Positions 1 through 10,654 of a stretch of DNA of 64,000 bases are shown in pieces. The translations under genes were made by a program, and so were the position numbers. Each line of letters starts with the position of its first letter. Position 1 is the stretch's first letter. The stretch covers positions 248,001 to 312,000 of the forward strand of contig JAYWVB010000017.1 of assembly GCA_039881045.1 (NCBI GenBank), read 5' to 3'. The DNA comes from Chaetomium olivaceum (lineage: Eukaryota; Ascomycota; Sordariomycetes; Sordariales; Chaetomiaceae). The notes below the pieces were generated by a model. It ran no database searches. It saw nothing but the letters and a program-made list of their open reading frames with translations, and was not told where the DNA came from.

Positions 1-1393
1 GTTCGAGTTCCAACGCCCGCGCCCGCTCGCTGACCCTTTCGGCCTTCTCGCGTAACTCGGTGGCTTGCGCTTTGCCCCGGTCGGCAATGAGGGTTTTCTC
101 GACTTTGAGCGCGGCGACTTCCTCCTCCAGGTCCGCTATCCTCCGCTTGTCCTGCTCCCGGGGTTGCTCGTTCGCCTTGACGGTCATGGCGTCCGCCTGC
201 TCGTTGGCCTTTTGGAGCCGGGAGCGGAGCTCGGCAATGGTGCTGTCTTTGGCGCGGATCTCTGGTCGTAGTGTGCTGACCTCCTTTTGTGCCTGGTCAA
301 GTCGCCTCTGCAGGTCATCGTGCGCTTTCTCAACCTCCTGGGTGCGGCGTACTCGGCTTCGCAGGTCCTCGATTTCCTTGTCGGATTTGGCCTTGGCTGT
401 CCTGGCGGTCTCCAACTCCTTCTCGTTCTTGGCCGCGTCCATTCGCAGCTTCTTCACAAGGGCGCGGTGCTTGTGGTCGGTGCTTGCCAGATTCTTGCCC
501 TCTTCCATCAGCTGCACAATCTGCTGATCCTTTTCGGCCAGCTTCTTCTCTACGCTGCCCGCGGGTGCGGCCAAGGCGGCCTTCCTTGCCGCGTCTGTGG
601 CTTCCTTCGCAAGAAACTGAAGCTTGGCTTCCAAAGCGTCTATTCGCTCGACATATTCGTGAATCTCCTCTTGATGTTGTAGTTGTGCATCTTCGGCCCT
701 GTCTCCATTCTCCCTTCGCTCATCATCGTCGGCGTCGTCAGGGGCCGTCTTCGCACCATCTTGCGGTTCCGGGTCTGGAGGAACGATGATGGGGATATCG
801 GTCGTGATCGATGTTATCGAAGGTGGTATGTCTGCTGAATCCCTCGCGCCATTGGCCTCATCCCCCGACACCCGAACCCCTGATCCGCCATCGACCGAAT
901 CATCCATCTCCAGTTTTTGGGGCGAACCAGCATCCTGAGAGTTCCTTGGAAGATCTTGCGAGACGCGCGGGGAAGGGGTCTCCTTAACAAACTCCTTCAA
1001 AGTCGGGCTTGAGCGGTCCACACTGTCGGTCGAGTTCCGAGCCGGTGCATCGAGGCTCTGGCGCGGACTCCCCTGTGAAGAGATTGAGTTTCGAGCCGCT
1101 GCTTTGGCAGCCATGGCCCTCGCGAGTCTCTCTTGGAGGCGATCATTCGTGCGGGTGGAAGAAGCAGCTCTCGAAGGACCTACAGGCGACCCGGGCAGTC
1201 AGAAACATGGCGTTCAGCATTCTATTTCCCGAAAAGACATACCGGGACTCTGCTTAGCTGGCGACACGGGAGTCGCCGGTTTTGTCTCCTTCTGTTGCGC
1301 CGTCCCGTTCTCGTCCTCAGCGAGGATGTTGTCCAGGCGGGCCTCGACTCCGGCGACGGCCTGGGAAAGGAAGGAGCCCCATCGAGCCGACAT
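1..1393 (-). CDS. SGM1: TMF/Sgm1-like golgin, N-terminal part (cut by window edge)
   Basis: Predicted Golgi coiled-coil tether of the TMF1/Sgm1 family, which binds Rab6/Ypt6-type GTPases on Golgi membranes. The ATG at 1391-1393 opens MSARWGSFLSQAVAGVEARL, an amphipathic N-terminal helix typical of the family. Exon 1 is 1243-1393, a 63-bp GT-AG intron spans 1180-1242 (donor GTATGT), and exon 2 runs off the left edge. After a Ser/Pro-rich, low-complexity stretch the protein becomes continuous charged coiled coil from about position 660 downwards. It contains the phrase EKDQQIVQLMEEGKNLA, which matches the conserved TMF DNA-binding/coiled-coil block. The reading frame is open throughout exon 2, about 390 residues. 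The C-terminal Rab-binding part lies outside the window. The gene name is by family resemblance; another golgin is possible but less likely. Confidence 0.82.
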
Positions 1394-1936
1394 TGTTTTG
1401 TGACAAAGCTTCGTGTATGGCAGGCGATCGGAATGCTGTGGCCATCAAGTGGAGGTGTGGGAGAGTCTTGGGTCGGGTTACATCTGATCCATCTGAGCGG
1501 CCCGATATCGTGCGTGGCTGTTGCGCGGCAGACGGCTCGCTCCTTGACTTCGTTCCGTTTCTTTTGTATCGTTAAGGGCGTTATGTCGTTATGTCGATGA
1601 GGGGCTGTGATTCATACTCTCCTGGTAATTCTTCTCGTTAGAGCTGGGGGGGGGCGCAGGTCTGAGGGTTTGTTGCTGACTTGAGTTAGAAATTATCCCA
1701 ATGTCGACCTCTTGGCGTCGACAATTCAAGCCAAGCCTCGTATGCTTCGCGACCGGCAACCGCCGTTCGGCGGGTGCACAGCCGAGCGGCCACGCTCCAT
1801 GTGGGGCCGCAGTTCGGAGCTTGGCGCGCATCATCTTATCCTTGTCACCCTCTGCCAAAAAGAAGCCGAACACTTTGCAAAGGAAAATAAGTCGGTGTAA
1901 ACTAAAAGTAAAAAACAACAAAAGAAGAAGAGCTGG

Positions 1937-1970
<34 letters not shown>

Positions 1971-2232
1971 AAACATAGTAGAAGTAATATTCTCCAGACT
2001 TCCTGAAAACTTTTGTTTCGTTTCTACAACTCGAGCTTCTACAATTGGAGTTTGGCTTCTTTTGGCCATGGGGTGCCTGTCAAAATAGCTTGGGCCAAGC
2101 CAGAAGTTCACTTCGACTGAGCACTCAAGTCACCCATTCACAACGTCGTGCTTCCCTAAACATCAACAAGTGCGATAAAAATGGTTTAATCTACATGGGT
2201 GGGGAACTATAATTATGGTGCTAGACTACCAC
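1394..2232. other. intergenic: divergent-free spacer with a poly(A) tract
   Basis: Upstream region of the golgin gene and downstream region of the F-box-like gene. It contains a 28-base A homopolymer at 1940-1967 next to an A-rich stretch (1890-1975). No open frame here shows codon structure or a family resemblance, so I call no gene. Confidence 0.6.
1940..1967 (+). repeat. A28 homopolymer
   Basis: Twenty-eight consecutive A residues, flanked on the left by an A/G-rich stretch. It is too isolated to name as a retroposon tail: I find no recognisable element body on its 5' side and no target-site duplication. Confidence 0.9.
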
Positions 2233-3954
2233 CTAACGCAGGGAAATCTGCGGTTCGTAACCATAACTGTCCCCGACAATGGGCACGCCCTCCAGAGCTT
2301 CCTGTTCCCTCTGAATTTGCCATAACGATATGGGCCGAATGACTGGGCTTGAAAGCCTCAAAAGCGGAATTGCATCACCATGGGACTTGACAACAGCTCC
2401 ATCCAGCTGTTCCCGAACCAAGTCGAGTTTTCGGCCACCATACTGATGCATGACGGCTTCCCAAGCCTGGATTGTAGATGGTTCCAGGGTCAATACCCAC
2501 GTGCCTCTCCAAACAACCCTAGCTTTCCGTTGATCGCGGAGTGCCTGGTACTGGAAGAGCGCCGCCAACCCCCTCCTTCCATTCCAGATCTCCATTGTTT
2601 TCAGTCGTGGCATCTTCATGGCCGCTGCCGCCGCTGCCTGAAGCAAGGCTTCAATCTTGGTCGGGTCCTCGTCGGGCACAAGTGATTTTGAAGTAAGAGC
2701 AAGCGAGGTTAGGTTTGGCCACACCCAAGAAGGATCGATCTCAAAGAATTGGCGAGCATCCACGAGGAAGGATGCTGCAAGTTGCTCAAGCTTGAGGCTG
2801 GCGACTGCGGCCATCCGGCTAACAGTTGGGGCTGGGTTGCGAATACTGTCGCATCTAGACAGATCGACGCCGAACTGGAATAGCTGCATAGTGACTGGGT
2901 ATTGTTGACTGAAATTTTCAAAGACTGTAAGCCTCTTTATATGATCGTTGGACCGCTGGAAAGAGTCGAAAAAGTCTTGGAGGTCTAGAAACGGATGCAG
3001 CTTGTCAGCAATAAAGTACTTCTGCAGCCTGGAGCGGCCAACAGCTTGAACAGGCAGTATACCGAAATACTGACATTTATCCGTGTGGATCTGCATGGAG
3101 TCCCATTCCCTCCAGGGCTCGTAGTGAACTTCCTGGAGCCTGGGGAAACGAGCACACATCCGTGCGAGCACGGGCGGTTTCCATCTGCGGCGGCTCTGTT
3201 GCCGGAGAAGCAAGCCGGTTACCACCGGCACTGATGGAAGCTGATCCCACCATTGGGACTCCAGCTCGTCACTATCAAATGGTTCCACCTCCATAACTTC
3301 AAAGAAAGCTTTCCTAATCGCCTGTACAGGTGGAGCCGAGTGTCGAAAACCAGCAACCCAGCCATGTTGAGGATCATGATAAGCGTCTTTTGGTTTCGTC
3401 CCCTCTAGACCATCACTCTCCGGTATATCTGCCGAAGGTGTATCGGGTACGAAGGTTAGGTATTTGAACCAATGCTCCGAGTCGCTAGGCGAGTAAATAC
3501 TGATATCGAGTACCAAATCGCCTCTGGGTTCCCATGTGCTGAGAATCGAGAACAGGTTCTGGAACGACGCGGTGATAGGACAGTGATCCGTATCGCTGAT
3601 AGCGAAGGCCTCGTCAAACTCATCGTCTGTGAGCCTTTGACGGCAAGGCGCTCACGTGGTGCAGTCGTAGTCCCCGAGTTCCAAACAAAACCAGATATAG
3701 CGAACGAGAGCCCGATTGCGATGAACCATCGAACTAAAATCGAGGATGCGCGATGGTGTTAGTTTGATTCGGGCGAAGTTGTGGCGCTCGAGATCCGTCT
3801 GCCATTCTCGAGACACTGTCGTAAGGTGACTCAGTCTGCAACCGTCTCGCATCAGGGCCTCCAGGATGAGAAGACGGATTTCTCTCGGCAAGCCATCCCA
3901 ATACTTCTTCCCAAGTGATCTTGATCTAGTGTAATAGACTCGGTTTGGTGGCAT
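2233..3954 (-). CDS. F-box-like fungal protein, interrupted by TGA or spliced by a 60-nt in-frame intron
   Basis: Fungal F-box-type protein. Near the N-terminus, WDGLPREIRLLILEAL followed by LSHLTTVSREWQ is a clear F-box, which normally binds Skp1 in SCF ubiquitin ligases. The rest resembles the large ascomycete family with YSPSDSEHWFKYL and repeated leucine-rich segments. The ATG at 3952-3954 (MPPNRVYYTRSR) is preferred; an upstream in-frame ATG at 4039-4041 is possible. The frame is continuous from 3954 to 2233 except for one TGA at 3652-3654. The TGA overlaps a consensus donor, GTGAGC, and an acceptor CAG ends at 3596, so a 60-nt intron (3596-3655) would remove the stop without changing frame and give 553 residues. 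Otherwise it is a nonsense allele. The ligase substrate is unknown. Confidence 0.7.
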
Positions 3955-6322
3955 TTTCGGTAATGAAGCGGTATAGGAATGAGCTGAAACGCCAGGATGT
4001 AGTCGATGTGTGAAAGGGTTGTGAAGAGTGAGGGGAAACAAGCCGCGCCGTAGATTTATTCCTGTCTTATTCCATTATTGGTTTGTTGGGATGGTGTGCC
4101 TAGCTCCACGTTGATGACGACAACTCGAATTGAAAGACACTGCTGTACTGGTACCAGACCATTTCATGGCGGGTCACCGGAGCTCGCGTCCGGACATCAG
4201 CCCTGATTTGGGAACATCGTGAAGACAGGTGATGGAGGTCACCCACCCAACCATTTTCAACAGGAGTGGCATGTATGTAGGTGGTGCTTACATATTTGCC
4301 TTTGTGTCTTCGCCGCGGGAAATATTGCATGCGACCATACCACATACAGAGCCCAAACCTTTCCCAATAGACCTTTTGTCTCTCCTTTTCACAATCATTT
4401 AACTTGGGAAGAGTCACGGATTGGCAGCACATACCTGAATCAATCGCTCGGCACTCAAATTAGTTGGAATCTAATGGATCTTTCTTCAAGTCTTGCCCTC
4501 GCCCCTACATCGTCTAACGGTCCTTGTCAGAACCACCTTCCTCTCAAAACTACAAAAAGTCTGTAGGAAGGTCACATCCGCAGTGTGTATCAGATTAACA
4601 GAGCGCAGTAAAACTCATCTATCTCGTCTTTTTCTCCGTCTCTATGATTTAACAAATTATATCTAGAAGTAAAAAAGCACTGTCCTAAAACATCAATGAT
4701 TACTAGTAAGCCACAGCGTAGGTGGTTAAGGGAGTTTGTAATTTATAAGTATAATTTATTGAGGGTGTTCCTTCTCGCATCTCGCTTTTCTCTTTCCCTT
4801 CTTCTTTGACTTTTATGTTTTTATTTTATTTAATCATTCAATCCTTCAGTGCTTTCCTTCTATCTTTCCCTTTCTCCTTTTCTTTTATCGTTTATTTTGG
4901 CCTTTTCTTTTTCTTTTCCTCTTCTCTTACATCTTTATTTTATATATTTTCCTCACAATCACCGGCTCTTGAGACAGATACTAGGTGCATATGGCACCAA
5001 AGGTACGGGTAGAGGAAAGAGTCGCGAGGAAGCCGGCTCGCCGGGACATCTGAGTTCGGGGGCACCGCAGCCCCCTTACTACCCAAATTCCAACGCAATT
5101 AAAATCACCTTGAAATATTGTAAAGGGCACTTAAGGTAGGGATATCCGGACATCTAGTTTCTGGAAAACTAACGACGCGGACATCCCAAGTATAGAGGAT
5201 GCCCCGGTAGTGGAGTGGAGCAAGAGCTTAAATGGCCTGATCGATTAAAATGCCCAGATGTTTGAAGGCCGCTGTACGGGCATCTGGGTGTATATCGGAT
5301 ATGGAAGACTTATCAAACAACTCGACTGCTTATATTCGACCTTCGCATTGCGGTTCTCTTGACTGTGTTGTGGACTTGTGATAAAACGGGAAAGAATTCT
5401 GGGGAAGTAGCACCACATCACGACAAAACATACACAGTATTAAAGCCAAGTGATAAAGCGGTTCTTCAAGAGATGTACCTGTGGAACACCATCTCTGCCA
5501 ACGCCCAGAACAGCGCGGCCTTTTCTCCCCTATCCGACTTGCAACATAGTTAAGCCCGGGAGCTGTGAACCTTCATATGAGTGTCAGTAGCATATCGCGC
5601 TTTTTTAAGAAAGGAAAGAAATTGAGAAAAGAAAGACGAAGAATAGTAGTCGAGAAACAGAAATCGAGAAAGAGAGAAATAGACAAAATAAACCAAGAAA
5701 ATTGAAGAAATGAAGGAAAAGAAACTAATAAAAAAGAATCCGATGAAGTGGAATCCAAGCTACATGTACTTAACTAAACGCGGCTGCGTTAGGCCGCCCG
5801 ATGACTTCCATTCGTTTCGTTCCTGCAGGGTACCGAGGTAGTCCGGCACGTCCGGGTAACTCGTCCGGGTTGTCCGGGTGGTCCAGGCAGTCCCGCCGGC
5901 TTATGCTTTGGAATGTATGTACCTAAGCAATATACATATATGCATGCACTTATCAAATGAGCTGCATATAATTCATGACGCGCTGGAGCAGACAAATACT
6001 TTTTATAGACGAATTGCTTCAGGTATCCAACGCGTGCATCGATCGACAGCTTTTATCCAGTCAATTTTGTACTACAATTTTCATCACTCTAGCGCTATTT
6101 TGGATCCGCCACAACGGCATCCGAAGCTCCCGTCTCCGAGATAAGAACCGCACGCAACTGCCCACCGGGGCTGACGCCTATCCTCCCGACGCATACTTCC
6201 CAAACACCGGACCCGAACACGAACCAGTCCCGTCTAGTGTAGTAAACCCTCTGCCGCCCCTTTCTTGGCTACGCACGGCACGGGCAGCATCCCATAGGCC
6301 GGCCCGGACCAGACCGCCAAGC
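3955..6322. other. gene-poor A+T-richer region with pyrimidine and purine tracts
   Basis: No supportable gene. The open frames at 4100-4432 (-) and 4219-4566 (+) overlap each other and lack family resemblance. A pyrimidine-rich tract lies at about 4783-4965, a G+C-richer block with repeated GGACATC-like words at about 5020-5300, and a purine-rich tract at about 5600-5745. A short degenerate GTCCGGGT-type tandem repeat lies at about 5838-5890. This could be a decayed mobile element, but I see no coding remnant or terminal repeats that prove it. Confidence 0.5.
5838..5890 (+). repeat. short degenerate tandem repeat (GTCCGGGT-like)
   Basis: Five to six imperfect copies of a unit containing GTCCGG/GTCCAGG at 8-14 base spacing. 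No function is evident. Confidence 0.5.
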
Positions 6323-7744
6323 ATGTCATTGGCATCAGCACTGCAGGTCCCCTACAGGGAAGCCCGTGATGGCTTCTGGGGAGAGCAGACATCAACCCTG
6401 AACTGGTGCGAAGAGGTACGGTTTCGACATCCATAGTTGCACACCATGCAGTAAAAAAAAAAAAAAAAGAAACAGAAAAGAACACCCGATCGGACCCGGC
6501 TTACACCGCCTCCAGGATTACAACATTAGCTTCTACTGCGCCGAGGTCGTCAACACGCTCACCAACCTGGTCTTTATGTGGCTCGGGATCAAGGGCCTGC
6601 GCAATGTGCTCGCCCACGGCCACTCTAGGGTTTTTGTCCTCGCCTTCCTCGGCTACGTCGTAGTCGGCCTGGGGTCCATGGCCTTCCACACCACCCTGAA
6701 ATGTGCGTTTCTCCCGCCTGTTGTGCCAACTTACCTAGTTCGTCCCCAGGTAGATGTTGTTGTACTTGTACTTTTGTGCTTTTGTGTCTCGTTTCTTCTC
6801 CTGCATCCGTGAAACAGGCCCTCCCGTTGTCTGACACAGCCTTTTTATCTTCCAGATGAGATGCAGCTCGCCGATGAGCTGCCCATGATATACACGGTGT
6901 GCATCATGGGCTTTGCTACGTTCTCGTACAGGCGGGCGGCAAAGGTGCAGGCCCTGATCGCGGCGGGGCTGGTTGGGCTGGCGGCTTTTATCACGGTTTG
7001 CACTGGTTCCCGCTACCCGAAACTCTTAAGTTCTGGCTTGCTGATACGTTGTTTAGGTTTACTACCTCGTCGCCAAAGACCCGGTCTTCCACCAGGTTGC
7101 CTATGGCCTCCTCACTTTGTCAACCATCGTCCGCGGTTTCTATGTTATGGAAAAACACGTGCGGCCGAAGCTGAGCAAACGAAATCGCGCCAAGTGTGAT
7201 CACTACATGCGCAACATGTACACGCTGGCGCTGACTGGTCTGTACCACCTCTTTCCGGTAGCCCTGGTGTCTCGTCAAAGTATGTACCACTAACGCACGA
7301 CCTGCTGGCCAGGCATCTTCATGTTCTTGGCCGGCTTCCTGCTCTGGAACATGGACAACATCTTCTGCCACCACTTGACCGCCACCAAGAAGAAAATATT
7401 GCTTCCGTGGTCGGTGATACTGGAGGGCCATGGATGGTGGCATATCCTGACCGGTTTGGGTAAGTTTCCCGTCCCCTTCCCCTTAACAGTACCTGCCTAT
7501 GCCTCAAGAACGATGCTGACGTGGAAACAGGCGGTACGTGAAACCTGTAATGGCTAACTTAGGCGAGATGCTGACCCTTGATGTAGCATATCACATGATT
7601 ATTTGGCGGGTGTGGTTGAACCGGTGTCTGGACGGCAGCGAAACGGAGTTTTTGTTGGACTGGGTGCCTTTGCGATCCGTCCCACAGGTCGTGCCCAGGC
7701 CCGGCGCCTTTGTGAATGGGAACGGCCACCGCAAGACCCAGTAA
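6323..7744 (+). CDS. alkaline ceramidase (Ypc1/Ydc1/ACER family)
   Basis: Integral membrane amidase of the ER/Golgi that hydrolyses (phyto/dihydro)ceramide to a sphingoid base and fatty acid. Exons: 6323-6415, 6516-6702, 6856-6995, 7057-7237, 7313-7459, a proposed 3-nt exon 7531-7533, and 7587-7744, giving 302 residues. Zinc/active-site residues match ACER3: Ser and His in GSMAFH, Asp in QLADELPM eleven residues later, and the His pair in HGWWH. The start MSLASALQVPYREAR leads into the family N-terminus (GFWGEQTSTLNWCEEDY). About seven hydrophobic segments are visible. Without the 3-nt exon the frame still holds but loses a conserved Gly (TGL-AYH versus TGLGAYH). Intron 1 contains an A16 run. 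Whether it prefers phyto- or dihydroceramide cannot be told from sequence. Confidence 0.93.
7531..7533 (+). other. candidate 3-nt microexon (GCG) of the ceramidase gene
   Basis: The bases GCG sit exactly between an acceptor (GGAAACAG ending 7530) and a donor (GTACGTG from 7534). The flanking introns would be 71 bp (7460-7530, donor GTAAGT, CTGAC branch-like site) and 53 bp (7534-7586, CTAAC branch site). The three bases complete a Gly codon and open an Ala codon. Confidence 0.65.
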
Positions 7745-8272
7745 CCCGGTTTCGTTGCCTGCTGATGAGACAGTTATAACCCCGGTCCAGACACAAGTCG
7801 GGCATCAAGGCGGTGATACCATAGGCTGTGTTAGTGTTATGGACGAGTAAAATCCCGTAGACAATAGACTTGGATGAACATCGGCGTCCTTAGGTGTTGG
7901 GTTTCGTCGTGGTTGGTGGGAAGATTGGGCTGAGACTACGCCGTTTAAGTTTCAAGAGTTAGTACCAAGCAATCGAGGCTTTGACATAAGCTTAAAATCA
8001 TGATATTTATATAATTCTTTTTCATTTGGTTCGTTGTCCCTGAGTACGGGCGCTGAGTACTTGTGTGCTCAAAGTGCGGATCCAAAAGATCTCACACTGT
8101 ATCTGCCAGGCCCATCTAAATTTCGAGCAAGACAACGACCGCCCCGTTAAGACGAACACAAGCATCGACAGATCCGCAGCATACATCACAAGTGGCAACC
8201 CCCGCTTCCTGCGTCACTACACACCGAATCCGAGTTTGAACCCAGCCTCATTTCGAGTGGGCATCTGTCATC
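7745..8272. other. intergenic between ceramidase and prefoldin genes
   Basis: 3' flank of the ceramidase gene and promoter/5' leader of the prefoldin gene. I see no further gene. Confidence 0.6.
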
Positions 8273-8804
8273 ATGTCAATATCCAACGAGGCGCTGCAGA
8301 AGGTGAGTGGAACACTCTAGAAATCGGGCATCAACCCCTCATCGCGCCTCGCGGCTCATGGATGGTGGCACATTTCATTCGATGCTGACCGACGGAACAG
8401 CTGGTGAGGGAGATCGAGTCGCAGGCTGCCGCCGCCCAGCAGCAGATCAGCCTGGTGCGCACCCAGACGGCCAGCAAGCAGCGCGAGATGCGCCTGGCCC
8501 AGTTGACGCGCAGCGAGATCGCAGCGCTGCCGTCTGATACGGCGGTCTATGAGGGTGTCGGGAAGATGTACGTCTCGCCCTTATCGCCCCGCGTTTGTGT
8601 GACTCTAGCAGCAGGTTGACTGTCGCTTGGTCTAGGTTCGTCGCTATACCCGTCCCGACGCTCCAGGACAAGTTGGGCTCGCAGATCAAGGGGATCGAGA
8701 CCGAGGTGGATGCGCTGGGCAAGCGGCTGCATTACTTGGAGACGACGGCCAAGAACAGCCAGGAGCACATCGAAAAGATGCTTCGAGGTTCCGGGCAGCA
8801 GTGA
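8273..8804 (+). CDS. PFD1: prefoldin subunit 1 (beta-type)
   Basis: Subunit of the hexameric cytosolic prefoldin chaperone, which passes unfolded actin and tubulin to the CCT chaperonin. Exons: 8273-8302 (10 codons), 8401-8567 and 8636-8804, giving 121 residues, the usual size for a beta prefoldin. The fold is visible as two long heptad-rich helices (LVREIESQAAAAQQQISLVR and the C-terminal IKGIETEVDALGKRLHYLE) linked by the conserved hairpin segment containing YEGVGKMFVAIP. The start MSISNEALQK is fixed by the short first exon, whose donor is GTGAGT. Introns are 98 and 68 bp. Same strand as the ceramidase gene, 528 bp downstream; no functional link is implied. Confidence 0.9.
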
Positions 8805-10654
8805 TGGATGCTCCGGGTCGAGCTCGGCATGAGTTTACATAATGGGCGGCCTGGGTAACTGATTGGGGTTACAGGGCACCAGAGCCAAGGCATGGCGTGG
8901 CCCGGCGTGGGTGCCGAAGGGGTGAAGAGGTTGGGATGTAGAGTGTGTAGTCCCTTCAGAGGTTGTAGCCCGCTCGGGTATCGCGGTATGGATGGGGCGG
9001 TAATAACTCCATCTTGATCGCGCCATAGAAAATTGAAATGGGTGGTTTGGGTTGCAGGAGACTCAACATTGCATTCCCAGTCCTGAACCGCCAATCTCGA
9101 GAACACTGAATTGTAACCACACTGTGCGAGATGGCCAAACAGGCCGGTTCACGGAGAACCTGTGTGGGCCCACTTACTTAACGCTGAGGGGCAGAAATTG
9201 TGACGCCTGCGGGGTCTGGACGCATCTCGTTGCCAAGATAAGTTTCAGACAAGCGCCGTTTCCTGCAGCTCGTCGGTTCATCAGCTGGCCTCAACCAGTG
9301 ACTCGAACGACGGCGCGCTTCATCGCTCCCGAGTGGCCGCGATCAGCATCTCTAAATAACATGACGCAAGCTAGCTGAGAGCGCATGTATGACTCGCCTC
9401 TTTTGTTCAGACGGGATTGGTGAGGATCACGGGCCATGGCGGGAAGCGCAGCCTCGCGGCCATCCCGCCGCTTGTCGTGGCTGCCCAATGGACCCTAGGC
9501 CGATCAGCATACCAACCTGAACCGCCAACCACCCACAGGCCCGCGCCATCCCTGCTTGTCGTCTCCATTGCAGATGCCAAGCCGTCCCTCGCAGCCCCTC
9601 ACCTAGCCCTATGCGCCGTCCCGGTTCTGGCAGCTGATGGCGTTTCCCTCACGAGCATGGGGAATGTGTTCGCAGAGCAGACGGAAAACCGCAGTTCTTC
9701 CCCTCCTGCGATAACCCGGGACGGGAGGTCGCCACCAAAAAGAAGACAGAGTGGAACGATGGTGATTTGTTATCCCTCTCCACCCTGAGAGACACCATGG
9801 CCCCGTTTCCTCGCACAAGGCTGAGCCGGGTCAACTAGGACTTTCGGAAGTCGGTCCATGGCATGGAAGTGGCAAGTGGAGAGTGGCATTCGTGCTGCTG
9901 GGGTTTGCGCAACTACTCTTTGCAATCTCACCAACCTCCACTCTTTTGACCAGCCGCTGACCGGCACTGGCCGCGTTGGCTGCTCTGCCGCTGACCTGCA
10001 CACTTCCCTCACCCCAGTCCTCGGGAGAATCTGTAATCCCCGCCCACCCTGGCACGCCTGGTGCGTTCTTGGGCCAACCAACAACGGGCCACCGTGGGAG
10101 AAATGCGTGCTCCCATCCTCCCGGAAAGGAAACAGTACATCGTCTCGGGCTGGTTCCGTGTGGCACACGACCGCCAGGCTGCCATCATGCGTTGGTTCCC
10201 GATACCTGTCGCCCACCGGAAGACGTGACACCCTTTCTGATGTCCCGCACTGTACGGGCTTGAGGGAGCTCTCCCCTCCTTCTGATTTGTCGTGGGTCCG
10301 CGGCTCATGCAGCCCTTATGCCTGAGTAGCCGGGACTCGGGGGTGGGCGTCGTGCTCGAGTCTTCCCTGACCGCAGCGCCGAATAAGTGGTGGGTCACAC
10401 CCCCGCTCGGTTGGGGGCTGACAATCCTCCTGACCCCCTCGACAAACCGAGGACATCTTCCCTTCGTTTTCAATTCTTCTTTCTGAAATCCCTCCTTCTT
10501 TCACAAACGACTTGGAGAAATCACGTTGAGCGACTTGAGGATCCAAGCCCGACTCTCGTCTAACCTTTGGAAGAGAGCGGCGTCTCGCTCGACCCCCCCA
10601 GCGGATACGTTTACAAACATAACCTAAGCGTGGCTCAGTTCCCTTCTCTTCACC
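8805..10654. other. 1.85-kb intergenic region
   Basis: G+C-moderate sequence with several mutually overlapping open frames on both strands (for example 9770-10231 - and 9858-10325 +). They lack consistent codon bias or recognisable domains. The last few hundred bases probably carry the promoter and leader of the next gene. I call no gene here. Confidence 0.5.

Noticed and set aside
1940..1967. A28 as the tail of a LINE/SINE insertion
   Set aside because: No element body, no target-site duplication visible; a simple homopolymer is sufficient.
9770..10325. Overlapping frames of about 150 aa on both strands
   Set aside because: They overlap each other, have no family resemblance, and no splice or codon-bias support.
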